From Bacteroidetes bacterium UBA7692 (GTDB lineage: Bacteria > Bacteroidota > Bacteroidia > Chitinophagales > LD1): DNA of 13,981 nucleotides. Below, in pieces: positions 6,983-13,919 of the stretch. The notes under the pieces are model-generated. The model searched no databases. It was not told the origin of the DNA and saw only the letters and a program-made list of their open reading frames with translations. Where the stretch lies: assembly GCA_002482725.1 (NCBI GenBank), contig DLGO01000081.1, positions 1 to 13,981 on the forward strand. The letters run 5' to 3'. Both the position numbers and the translations under genes were made by a program. Position 1 is the stretch's first letter. Each line of letters starts with the position of its first letter.

Positions 6983-8512
6983 ATGAAACAACCCAAATTA
7001 AAATTACTGAACAGCTTTAATGCCTTCATGCTCTTATTGTTTACAATAACCCTAAGCGCACAAGATTATAACCTCACGCTTTTGGGCAAATTGCCTTACC
7101 CGGGAAAAAGCCTGAGCGGTATATGTTCCTACACAGATTCGACAGGAAAAGAGTATGTGCTAGTAGGCGCCTATGATGGCATTTCGATAGTAGACATTTC
7201 TAAACCCAGTGCCCCTGTAAAAAAATTCCTGATACCAGCTTCGGGAAAAGCTTCGATATCTTTTGATGTAAAGGAGTACAAAGGTTATGCCTATGTAGTA
7301 AACATAGAGGGAAACGGCTTGCAGATAATTGACCTGAGGAACCTGCCTTTTACGGCCAACTACAGTACGATTACACCAAATAATATGACACGGGGACATA
7401 CCGTATTTATTGACGACAAAGGTATATTGTGCATTAATGGTGCACCAAGCGGCACCATTTTTCTGGACTTAAACACCAATCCTGTAAACCCGACAATAAT
7501 AGGAATCTACAACAGGCACTATGTGCATGATTGCTTCCTGCGAAATGATACTTTTTGGGCAGCATGTATGCTGGGATTTATTGACATAGTAAGCATAAGT
7601 GATAAGGCTAAAATAGACTCCCAATCTGCGGTAATAGGTACACAACCCACCCCTGCAGAGTTTACCCATAATGTTTGGGCAGATAAAACAGGTAAGCACA
7701 TGTTTACCTCAGATGAAAGGGAGCCATCCTTTCTTACTTGCTATGACGTAAGCGATATGAATAATATTATAGAAACAGACAGGACACTGCGAAATCCAAA
7801 AGCCATACTTCATAATACTTATTGGTTAAATGACTACTGCATTTCTTCGTACTATACAGAAGGAGTTACCATTCATGATGTAAGCCGCAAAAATAATATG
7901 GTGGAAGTAGCGCATTATGACACATCTCCATTCAGTAATGAAGGCTTTAAAGGTGGATTTGGCGTTTGGCCGTATTTGCCTTCAGGAAATATAGTTTTAT
8001 CCGATATGGAAGAAGGGCTTTTCATATTTAAGCCAACCTACAACGTAGCATGCTACCTGGAAGGCGAAGTCAGCGATTCCGTAAGTGGTGCAAAACTATT
8101 TAAAGCAACAATTGAGATTCCGGGCAAAAACATAATGGATTCCACCAACCTGAAAGGTGAGTATGCAACAGGGCTTGTTGATTCAGGAACTTATGCAGTG
8201 CGATTTTCTAAAGATGGCTATGCTCCCAAAACAATAACAACCACATTAAAAAATGGCTTGCTAACCAAGGTAGATGTACAACTGATACCTGCTGCACCAA
8301 ACAGCATAATTGACCCAGCCAGTGGGATGCCAGTAAATTCTACAGATATATCATTCAACATTACACAAAGCCGCATAAACAAACTGAGCATAGAAGTACA
8401 AAATGCTGACACAAAATTGCCCTTATATATTGGCGTATATGATATTGCAGGAAGAGTTCTATACTCCGGCGAACTACAACAAAATAATGCTGAACTGGAG
8501 CTGTCGGCCTAA
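6983..8512 (+). CDS. Choice-of-anchor B (LVIVD-type) secreted protein, T9SS domain cut by stop codon
   Basis: The 509-residue product starts with a signal peptide (residues 1-26, hydrophobic FMLLLFTITL, ending LSAQ). Residues 28-355 form a propeller-like choice-of-anchor B domain, with LVIVD-like strands such as GISIVDISKPSAPV (66-79) and GLQIIDLRNLP, and conserved segments VHDCFLRNDT, FTHNVWAD, TCYDVSD and YYTEGVTIHDVSR. Residues 356-436 are a carboxypeptidase-regulatory-like beta domain (YLEGEVSDSVSGAKL to DVQLIP). Residues 450-509 are the first part of a T9SS sorting domain (LYIGVYDIAGRVLYSG), which ends abruptly at ELELSA followed by TAA. The remaining sorting-domain codons continue in the same frame after the stop. 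The domain is known in proteins with varied C-terminal anchors; its ligand is unknown. A gap of 21 bp after the desaturase suggests co-transcription. It is a tandem paralog of the 8732-11128 gene. Confidence 0.85.
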   Translation: MKQPKLKLLNSFNAFMLLLFTITLSAQDYNLTLLGKLPYPGKSLSGICSYTDSTGKEYVLVGAYDGISIVDISKPSAPVKKFLIPASGKASISFDVKEYKGYAYVVNIEGNGLQIIDLRNLPFTANYSTITPNNMTRGHTVFIDDKGILCINGAPSGTIFLDLNTNPVNPTIIGIYNRHYVHDCFLRNDTFWAACMLGFIDIVSISDKAKIDSQSAVIGTQPTPAEFTHNVWADKTGKHMFTSDEREPSFLTCYDVSDMNNIIETDRTLRNPKAILHNTYWLNDYCISSYYTEGVTIHDVSRKNNMVEVAHYDTSPFSNEGFKGGFGVWPYLPSGNIVLSDMEEGLFIFKPTYNVACYLEGEVSDSVSGAKLFKATIEIPGKNIMDSTNLKGEYATGLVDSGTYAVRFSKDGYAPKTITTTLKNGLLTKVDVQLIPAAPNSIIDPASGMPVNSTDISFNITQSRINKLSIEVQNADTKLPLYIGVYDIAGRVLYSGELQQNNAELELSA

Positions 8513-8587
8513 TCCGGAATGTTGCTGGTAAAGGTGCAGCAAGGCAGCATGGCAGTAACGAAAAAATGCCTTTGGATAAGCAATTAG
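8513..8587 (+). pseudogene. Separated C-terminal end of the T9SS sorting domain
   Basis: Directly after the TAA at 8510-8512, the same frame stays open for 24 codons to a TAG at 8585-8587. It reads SGMLLVKVQQ, then GSMAVTKKCLWISN. This aligns without gaps to the last residues of the neighbouring paralog (SGILFIRLQQ, then VKKCLWTE). It is therefore the detached tail of the upstream gene's sorting domain, not a separate gene. One base change in the stop codon, for example TCA for serine, would restore a 534-residue protein. Confidence 0.85.
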
Positions 8588-8731
8588 ATAAAGAAGTCGG
8601 GTAAAATATCAGCAGCTTTTTTGTAAGCACCATTTAACCAATAAGGTTGAGCTGAACAACCGATGTAAGAAAGTATGGTTATGCTATTATTATAGGCGTA
8701 TTTTGCGGCTTAAATCTACATTTAAGTATAA
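8588..8731 (+). promoter_or_regulatory. Gap before the second paralog: weak promoter candidate and palindrome
   Basis: The 144-bp gap holds one weak promoter candidate, TTTG at 8620-8623 and TAAGGTTG at 8642-8649 (18-bp spacing, one mismatch to TAnnTTTG). It also holds a perfect 7-bp inverted repeat with a 4-nt loop, CTTAAAT at 8709-8715 and ATTTAAG at 8720-8726, ending 5 bp before the ATG. The promoter call is uncertain; the palindrome is seen directly. No clear terminator for the upstream gene is visible, so read-through from the desaturase side is possible. Confidence 0.3.
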
Positions 8732-11128
8732 ATGAACATCGCAATAAAACATCTGATTGCTGCTATAGTATTACTGACAGTTAGTCTCAATGGATATACA
8801 CAAGACTATAACCTGTCATTACTTGGCAAACTAACTTACCCTATAGCAGAGCTCAGTAACTTAAGCACCTACGCTGACTCCCTGGGGAATGAGTATGCAA
8901 TGGTAGGTACAGAAAATGGCCTATCAATAGTAGATATAACTACTCCATCTGCTCCAGTACAAAAGTTCCTGATACCGGGCAACAACTCTATATGGCGGGA
9001 AGTGCGCGAGTACAAAGGATATGCTTATGTAGTGAGCGAGGGAGGCAATGCGCTGCAGATAGTAAATCTGCGCAACCTGCCTGCTACGGCAAACTACACT
9101 TCTGTACGGCCGATGAACATGAATACGGCGCATACCGTGTACATCAATAAGGATGGCATACTATTGATAAATGGATCCAATATCGGTAACGGTGGCACCA
9201 TGTTCCTGGACCTGAATGCTAACCCAACAAATCCACCTGTGCTGGGTTATTTCGACAATAACTATGTACACGATTGTTATGAAAGAAACGATACACTATG
9301 GGCCGCACTGATAAACGATGGTTACCTGAAAATAGTGGATGTAAGCAACAAAAGCACAACCAACCAGCCGGGGAAAGTGATGGGCACAGTAACTACCCCA
9401 AGCAACTTTACACATAATGTATGGGTAGACAGCACGGGCAAGTATATTTTCACTACAGATGAAAGAACAAACTCTTTTCTAACCTGTTACGATGTGAGCG
9501 ACCTAGGTAACATAAAAGAGACGGACCGGATACAGCACAGCCCAGGTTCAAATGCCATAGTACACAATACCTATTGGCTGAATGACTACTGCGTATCATC
9601 ATACTATACCGAAGGTATAACCATACATGATGTAAGCAGAAAGCACAATATGGTAGAAGTAGCACACTACGACTCTTCGCCAAACTATGCAGGCGATGAT
9701 GATGGCGGATTTCACGGAGCATGGGGCGTGTGGCCATTTTTGCCATCGGGCAATATAGTGGTGAGCGATATAGAAGAAGGGCTAGTGATACTGAAACCAA
9801 CCTACAAGCGCGCTTGCTACCTGGAGGGCTCTGTGAAGGACTCTGTGTGCGGTACGCAACTGAACAAAGTAGCAATAGAGATACTTACCAAAAATGTGGT
9901 TGACTCTACAGACCTGCTGGGCAACTATGCCACAGGATTGGTAGACTCAGGCACCTACTCTGTGCGCTTCTCTAAAGCGGGATACGCACCCGCAATAGTG
10001 AACAATGTGGTAATGAAAAACGGAGTAGTGACCAATGTGCATGTTTCGCTGATTCCGATATCGACTGTAGACATAACCATAACTGTAATAGACTCGCTGA
10101 GCGGCACTCCTATACCGGGAGCAACCATACTATTGCAAAGGCAGGGAGGTGCAGCATCTTCTGTGACAGCTGATGCATACGGGCAATACCAGGCCTGTGA
10201 TTTCGTGCAAGGGAACTATACCATACTCTATGGCAAATGGGGCTACAGAACCAGCCAGACAAGCATCACAGTGGATAGCACTGTAACATCATTCAGCCTG
10301 ACACTAAACCCGGAATACTACGATGACTTTGCACTAAACTATAACTGGAAAGTAACCGGCAATGCCACATCGGGCAGGTGGGTGCGCGGTGTGCCTGTAG
10401 CTACCATATTCAACAATGTGCGGGCCAATGTAAACCAGGATATAAACAGCGACCTGGGAAACCAGTGCTTCGTAACCGGTAATGGTGGAGGGGCAGCAGG
10501 TGATGATGACGTAGACAATGGCGAAACCATACTCACAAGCCCTGTAATGAACCTGGCTAAGGCTAATAATCCTTATGTAAGCTACTACCGATGGTTCTTT
10601 AACGATGGAGGCACAGGCAACCCGGATGATTCACTGATAGTAACTGTAAGCGATGGCGCAAATACCCGCATAATAGAAACAGTAACAGCACAGGACACTC
10701 AATCGGTATGGAAGAAAAGGACCTATAGATTGAAAGATTACTTTACCATACTTACAGATTCTATGCGGATATCCTTCAGGACTGCAGATAATGCTGCAAC
10801 CGGCCACCTGGTAGAAGCAGGAGTGGATGTGTTCCACATTATAGATACAGCGGCGGTTACAACTGCAATAGAAGATATTAACCCCACCGGTATCAATTTC
10901 AAAGCGCGACAGATAGCTGCTGATAAGCTATTGATAGAGTTGCAGCAAGACATAAAAGACAGACCGGCCTACCTCAGCATTTTTGATGTAACAGGAAAGC
11001 AGCTAAGCACTACAGAAATAAAAACCCCGATAGCTCAGGTAGAACTGAATTGCGCATCGGGCATACTATTTATCCGATTGCAGCAACGCAGCAAGAGCAT
11101 GGTAAAGAAATGTTTGTGGACTGAGTAG
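8732..11128 (+). CDS. Choice-of-anchor B (LVIVD-type) secreted protein with jelly-roll-like and T9SS domains
   Basis: A 798-residue exported protein. The signal peptide is residues 1-23 (LIAAIVLLTVSL core). Residues 24-358 are the choice-of-anchor B propeller-like domain (GLSIVDITTPSAPV, YVHDCYERNDTLW, FTHNVWVDSTGKY, TCYDVSDLGN, YYTEGITIHDVSR). Two carboxypeptidase-regulatory-like modules follow at about 361-443 and 446-525 (the second with DSLSGTPIPGATI). Residues about 528-706 look like a MAM/jelly-roll type beta domain, with GETILTSPVMNL, YVSYYRWFFNDGG and acidic GDDDVDNGE that could bind calcium. Residues 722-798 are a T9SS sorting domain (AYLSIFDVTGKQL, CASGILFIRLQQ, KKCLW). Compared with the paralog at 6983 it has about 260 extra residues before the sorting domain and an intact tail. 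It should be exported by the T9SS. The substrate is unknown. The stop is 5 bp from the stop of the convergent lipoprotein gene. Confidence 0.88.
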   Translation: MNIAIKHLIAAIVLLTVSLNGYTQDYNLSLLGKLTYPIAELSNLSTYADSLGNEYAMVGTENGLSIVDITTPSAPVQKFLIPGNNSIWREVREYKGYAYVVSEGGNALQIVNLRNLPATANYTSVRPMNMNTAHTVYINKDGILLINGSNIGNGGTMFLDLNANPTNPPVLGYFDNNYVHDCYERNDTLWAALINDGYLKIVDVSNKSTTNQPGKVMGTVTTPSNFTHNVWVDSTGKYIFTTDERTNSFLTCYDVSDLGNIKETDRIQHSPGSNAIVHNTYWLNDYCVSSYYTEGITIHDVSRKHNMVEVAHYDSSPNYAGDDDGGFHGAWGVWPFLPSGNIVVSDIEEGLVILKPTYKRACYLEGSVKDSVCGTQLNKVAIEILTKNVVDSTDLLGNYATGLVDSGTYSVRFSKAGYAPAIVNNVVMKNGVVTNVHVSLIPISTVDITITVIDSLSGTPIPGATILLQRQGGAASSVTADAYGQYQACDFVQGNYTILYGKWGYRTSQTSITVDSTVTSFSLTLNPEYYDDFALNYNWKVTGNATSGRWVRGVPVATIFNNVRANVNQDINSDLGNQCFVTGNGGGAAGDDDVDNGETILTSPVMNLAKANNPYVSYYRWFFNDGGTGNPDDSLIVTVSDGANTRIIETVTAQDTQSVWKKRTYRLKDYFTILTDSMRISFRTADNAATGHLVEAGVDVFHIIDTAAVTTAIEDINPTGINFKARQIAADKLLIELQQDIKDRPAYLSIFDVTGKQLSTTEIKTPIAQVELNCASGILFIRLQQRSKSMVKKCLWTE

Positions 11129-11133
11129 ATTAC

Positions 11134-11340
11134 CTAGTCTATATCGCAGGTAATCTTCTTATTGCTATAAGCCTTCTGCTGGTCGAACATAAACTCTTCG
11201 CAGGTTTTATTGGCTTCCATTTTGGTTGAGTTCATTACTGTTCTTACAAACCCATTGGAGCAAGAGCAGGTGCGGTCTTTGGTACAAGAGCTGATACAGA
11301 ACACTACCATGGCCAAAACAGAAAAGCGAATAAGTTTCAT
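11134..11340 (-). CDS. Small cysteine-containing lipoprotein, function unknown
   Basis: A 68-residue protein starting at the ATG at 11340. An in-frame GTG at 11358 would add six residues but is less likely. MKLIRFSVLAMVVFCISSC is a lipoprotein signal peptide with lipobox ISSC, giving lipidation at Cys19. The following TKDR has charged residues like those that direct some Bacteroidota lipoproteins to the outer surface, but the fit is loose. The mature part has a TCSCSNGF start and two further cysteines (KTCEEF, ITCDID), four in all besides the lipid cysteine. The CxC...C...C spacing recurs in many small Bacteroidota lipoproteins of unknown role and suggests two disulfides. I do not recognise a specific family. 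The gene is convergent with the large secreted protein to its left and has a candidate promoter upstream. Confidence 0.75.
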   Translation of the reverse strand: MKLIRFSVLAMVVFCISSCTKDRTCSCSNGFVRTVMNSTKMEANKTCEEFMFDQQKAYSNKKITCDID

Positions 11341-11357
11341 ATTGTAGATTAAAGGCA

Positions 11358-11388
11358 CAAGAGTAATAAGTCCTGCGCTGCTTTCAAA
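11358..11388 (-). promoter_or_regulatory. Candidate promoter of the small lipoprotein gene
   Basis: On the minus strand, TTTG (11388-11385) is followed after 19 bp by TACTCTTG (11365-11358), one mismatch from TAnnTTTG. The -7 box ends 17 bp before the lipoprotein ATG, which is a typical leader length for this phylum. Confidence 0.4.
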
Positions 11389-11416
11389 GAAAAGAATAAG
11401 GGCTGCTAATACAAAT

Positions 11417-11447
11417 AAAAAAACGCCCTGGCTTTTGAGCTCGGGCG
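11417..11447 (-). terminator. Intrinsic terminator on the minus strand
   Basis: Read on the minus strand, CGCCC (11447-11443) pairs with GGGCG (11428-11424) around a 14-nt loop and is followed at once by seven T residues. The stem is short but GC-rich. It would end transcripts coming from the SCP2-like gene, or from a small RNA in the 11448-11606 gap. Confidence 0.6.
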
Positions 11448-11606
11448 CTTAACTCTTTCACGCAACAGCGTGACCTAGCCATAATGGGATAACACGATGG
11501 GTTGTGTTACGGTAACACAAAACTACTAAGCCACTACTGAATATAATAAAGCTGTTTTAACAGAAAAATAATATTCAAACAAAATATAATTCAAGCTATT
11601 TAGCGC
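11448..11606. other. Gap with two perfect inverted repeats
   Basis: No open reading frame is convincing here. Two perfect dyads are visible. TCACGC (11458-11463) and GCGTGA (11468-11473) flank a 4-nt loop. TTGTGTTAC (11502-11510) and GTAACACAA (11512-11520) flank a single G. The remainder to 11606 is AT-rich. The dyads may be the 3' untranslated region of the SCP2-like gene, part of a small RNA, or a protein-binding site. Confidence 0.5.
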
Positions 11607-11924
11607 CTATTTTATCCTTCTGAAATAGGTAATGAATTTCATCATTTCGCTCAGGTTGCTAATCTTGATCTTGCCCATCATGAACGCCATTTGCGGGTTC
11701 AGGTCACCCATTTCCAGCGCTGCGTAGTCCTTTGCTTTAGCCTTTACCTCGCAGGTTGGCTCACCTATCAAGCCTTCTTTTACAGTTACCTTCTTATTCT
11801 TTAGCTTAATGGTAAAATCGCCTTCGCCATCCAGCTTAAAATGAAAGTTGCCTTCTGCATCATCAGGCACTTTATCGGTTTTCAGGCGGCTTTCCAGGCT
11901 AAGCAATATTTCTTTAGCTGTCAT
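11607..11924 (-). CDS. SCP2 sterol-binding domain protein
   Basis: A 105-residue single-domain protein that resembles stand-alone bacterial SCP2 (sterol carrier protein 2) domains. The pattern is an N-terminal helix (MTAKEILLSLESRL), strands GNFHFKLDGEGDFTIKLKNKKVTVKEG, the conserved EPTCEVKAKAKDYAALEMGDLNPQMAFMMGKIKISNLSEMMKF segment, and a short basic end. The 'GKIKISG'-like and 'LxPxxAFMxGK' motifs are diagnostic. Such domains bind lipids or acyl chains in a hydrophobic tunnel; the bacterial role is usually not known. There is no signal peptide, so it should be cytoplasmic. It is transcribed in the same direction as clpS but 106 bp away, with a hairpin between them, so it is probably a separate unit. 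Confidence 0.9.
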   Translation of the reverse strand: MTAKEILLSLESRLKTDKVPDDAEGNFHFKLDGEGDFTIKLKNKKVTVKEGLIGEPTCEVKAKAKDYAALEMGDLNPQMAFMMGKIKISNLSEMMKFITYFRRIK

Positions 11925-11972
11925 TTCTTTGATTTTTAATTATTGGTTTGATTTTACCGCACAAGGATATAC

Positions 11973-12004
11973 AAAAGCCCATGCAATTCACTTGCATGAG
12001 TTTT
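11973..12004 (-). terminator. Possible weak terminator after clpS
   Basis: CATGCAA (11980-11986) and TTGCATG (11992-11998) form a perfect 7-bp stem with a 5-nt loop. The stem is flanked by AAAA on the left and TTTT on the right, so on the minus strand a short T run follows it. It lies between the clpS stop and the SCP2-like gene start. The stem is AT-rich and the T run short, so efficiency is uncertain. Confidence 0.4.
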
Positions 12005-12030
12005 ACCCAAAATAAGACGGATCGTTCTGA

Positions 12031-12309
12031 TTAGTTTATGGCCGCGCTGATGCCCCTGTCGCAGATAGCCTCTTTCATAGGTCTCAGCTCCTCGTACGAA
12101 CCATGCCTTACGCTGCATTTTCCTTTATGGTGTATCAGCAGGGAGCATTGCTCTGCCTGCTCCCATGAGTGATCGCATACATCCACCAGGGTTTCTATCA
12201 CCCAGTCGAACGTATTTACCTCGTCGTTGTATACTAAAAGACTACGGCTTTCTACTTCTTTCTCCAGTACCAGAAGATCTGACTCTTCTTCATGAAAAAA
12301 CTGTTCCAT
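12031..12309 (-). CDS. clpS: ATP-dependent Clp protease adaptor ClpS
   Basis: A 92-residue adaptor that delivers proteins with N-degrons (Leu, Phe, Tyr, Trp at the N-terminus) to the Clp protease in the cytoplasm. The ClpS core is clear: LLVYNDEVNTFDWVIETLVDVC (residues 24-45) with the N-degron pocket residues Asn28 and Asp29, then HSWEQAEQCSLLIHHKGKCSV (47-67) with His60 at the place of the conserved pocket histidine. The flexible N-terminus (residues 1-22) is acidic (HEEESDLLVLEKEVE), as in many homologs, and would enter the unfoldase pore. The length is normal. The ATG lies 24 bp downstream of the aldose epimerase stop, so the two are likely co-transcribed, although no functional link is known. 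Confidence 0.94.
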   Translation of the reverse strand: MEQFFHEEESDLLVLEKEVESRSLLVYNDEVNTFDWVIETLVDVCDHSWEQAEQCSLLIHHKGKCSVRHGSYEELRPMKEAICDRGISAAIN

Positions 12310-12333
12310 GGCTATATAAATTGAAACATAAAA

Positions 12334-13203
12334 TTAAACAATTTCCGTTGTAAAAGCCACAGAAAAATCACTTCCCTGTGCAATTATCCTTACGCCTTCC
12401 TTATTGTTAAAATCTGTAGACTGGCCAGCAGTATCGGCGCAGCCAAGCCATGGCTCTATACATACGTACTGTGCACCCTCTTTTGCCCATATCCCCAGGT
12501 ATTCAAACCCCTTAAAATCAACGGATAAGGCGTGGTTGTTCTTTTCGGAGCGGATGGTCACCTTGCGTGATTTCAGGTCTTTGAAAATCAAGGCATCATC
12601 GTTGAACAGGGTTTGGGTAATGTTAATCCTGTTTGAGTTATTTAATGTCAACGTTTTCCTGCCATCAAAAAAACCATTGGAATCGATATGGTGCCTTGCG
12701 CTGTTTTCTGTTTGCTCAAACTCGATGTAGTAGTCCTCTATGCTTTCACCCGCTAAAAAAGGTATGCTGAAGGCCGGATGCCCACCTACGCTGAAGGGCA
12801 GGTCTTTATCACCGGTATTTTTTACCTGATAGGTGGTTACCAGCTTGTTACCACTTAGTGTGTAGGTAATAGCAAACTCAAATGTAAAAGGGAACCCTTC
12901 CAGGGTTTGGGCATCGCTTTTCAAAACGAACTTCATTTCCTCTGCTGTGTGGTGTACTAACTCAAACCCCCTGTCGCGGGCAAAACCATGCTTCAGCATT
13001 TTGTAAGGATGACCTTCTACCACTATCTCATCATTCAGGCAGCGGCCTATAACAGGGAATAATACAGGCGCATGCCAGCCCCATACATTAGGGTCGGCCT
13101 GCCACAGGTGTTCTATGCCATTTTTCTTATCAAAAACAGAGGTTAATTCTGCTCCGGAAAGCCTCGCTACTACTTGAATTTCTGCGTTTTGTATAGTAAT
13201 CAT
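12334..13203 (-). CDS. Aldose 1-epimerase family protein (LacX-like)
   Basis: A 289-residue cytoplasmic protein with the galactose mutarotase-like beta-sandwich fold. Family landmarks are PVLFPVIGR (46-54), KHGFARDRGF (71-80, His72), SVGGHPAFSIP (138-148, with the probable catalytic acid His142), and YVCIEPWLGCAD (246-257, with the probable catalytic base Glu250). The arrangement fits the LacX-like branch, slightly shorter than GalM. These enzymes interconvert alpha and beta anomers of aldoses or of sugar phosphates; the exact sugar is not decided here. No signal peptide is visible. It heads the epimerase-clpS pair and is divergent from the coiled-coil protein gene with an 83-bp gap. Confidence 0.92.
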   Translation of the reverse strand: MITIQNAEIQVVARLSGAELTSVFDKKNGIEHLWQADPNVWGWHAPVLFPVIGRCLNDEIVVEGHPYKMLKHGFARDRGFELVHHTAEEMKFVLKSDAQTLEGFPFTFEFAITYTLSGNKLVTTYQVKNTGDKDLPFSVGGHPAFSIPFLAGESIEDYYIEFEQTENSARHHIDSNGFFDGRKTLTLNNSNRINITQTLFNDDALIFKDLKSRKVTIRSEKNNHALSVDFKGFEYLGIWAKEGAQYVCIEPWLGCADTAGQSTDFNNKEGVRIIAQGSDFSVAFTTEIV

Positions 13204-13230
13204 AAAGTTTTCAACAATGTTCTATCAGTA

Positions 13231-13264
13231 TTAGTAAATCGTAAATATCCAAGTATTAACTTTG
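13231..13264 (+). promoter_or_regulatory. Candidate promoter of the coiled-coil protein-fmt unit
   Basis: TAACTTTG at 13257-13264 matches TAnnTTTG exactly and ends 22 bp before the ATG at 13287. A weak TTAG at 13231-13234 stands 22 bp upstream in place of TTTG. The -7 box is good; the -33 box is poor. Confidence 0.45.
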
Positions 13265-13286
13265 GGAATATAAAAATAGCAACTCC

Positions 13287-13916
13287 ATGCAGAAACAACT
13301 ACTAATTTTAGCGTTAATGTTCATGACGATAGCCGCCAGCGCGCAATTATCTAAGGATGAAAAGAAGGCACTGAAAGAAGAATTGAAGGAGCAACTAAAA
13401 GATTTAGAAGGTTATAAAAAGAAAAAGCAACAGGCCAAAGAGGAGCTGGAAACCAAAAACCAGGAACTTGACCAACTGCGCAAAAACATACTGGAAGCCT
13501 CTACCAAAAATGTAGAACTGGAAACACAACTGGCTCAGGAAAAAGCCAATGCAGAAGCGGCAAAAGTAAAAGCAGAAGAGGCTGCCAAAACACAGGACCC
13601 AACTGCTACACCAATGGGCACAGTGTACAAACTACAAATTGGCCTTTACAAAAGCTTCGATATATCTGCCGACTTGGATACTGCCAAATTTGTAACCTAT
13701 GAGGATGTGGACGGTCACAAGCGTTACATCGTTAGTTACTTTACTACCGAAGCTGCTGCCGAAAAATTCAAAGCAGACATCAGGAGGTTGGGCATCAAAG
13801 ATGCCTTTGTAGCCAAGTATGTAGACAGGCAGCGCATTTTTGAATGGGAGAAAAACCCTAAATACAAAAACAGGCCCGTGCCTAATACACCAAGCGGAGT
13901 ACCTGCAGGAAAATAA
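13287..13916 (+). CDS. Secreted coiled-coil protein with C-terminal SPOR-like domain ('Ezrin/radixin/moesin family')
   Basis: A 209-residue protein with a signal peptide (residues 1-19, LLILALMFMTIAASAQ). A highly charged helix, about 22-100, is rich in Lys and Glu with heptad-like leucines, predicting a coiled coil. A short PT-rich linker follows, then a compact domain at about 112-180 starting VYKLQIGLYKSFDIS and ending AFVAKYVDRQRI. The latter resembles SPOR-like repeats (the 'xYxVQxGxF' start, later 'AAEKFKADIRRLGIKDAFV'), which can bind denuded peptidoglycan glycans. The tail is proline-rich. In related Bacteroidota this gene commonly carries the name Ezrin/radixin/moesin family protein; that name reflects the helix and not function. 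A periplasmic, wall-associated role is inference. fmt starts 3 bp after its stop, so the two are co-transcribed. Confidence 0.8.
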   Translation: MQKQLLILALMFMTIAASAQLSKDEKKALKEELKEQLKDLEGYKKKKQQAKEELETKNQELDQLRKNILEASTKNVELETQLAQEKANAEAAKVKAEEAAKTQDPTATPMGTVYKLQIGLYKSFDISADLDTAKFVTYEDVDGHKRYIVSYFTTEAAAEKFKADIRRLGIKDAFVAKYVDRQRIFEWEKNPKYKNRPVPNTPSGVPAGK

Positions 13917-13919
13917 ATC

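Noticed and set aside
8510..8512. Programmed stop-codon read-through to make the full sorting domain
   Set aside because: The stop context is TAA followed by T, usually an efficient stop. No recoding signal or stem is evident just downstream. A mutation or sequencing error is simpler.
11400..11530. A tRNA gene in the gap left of the SCP2-like gene
   Set aside because: The hairpins do not form a cloverleaf. There is no recognisable T-loop or matching acceptor stem on either strand.
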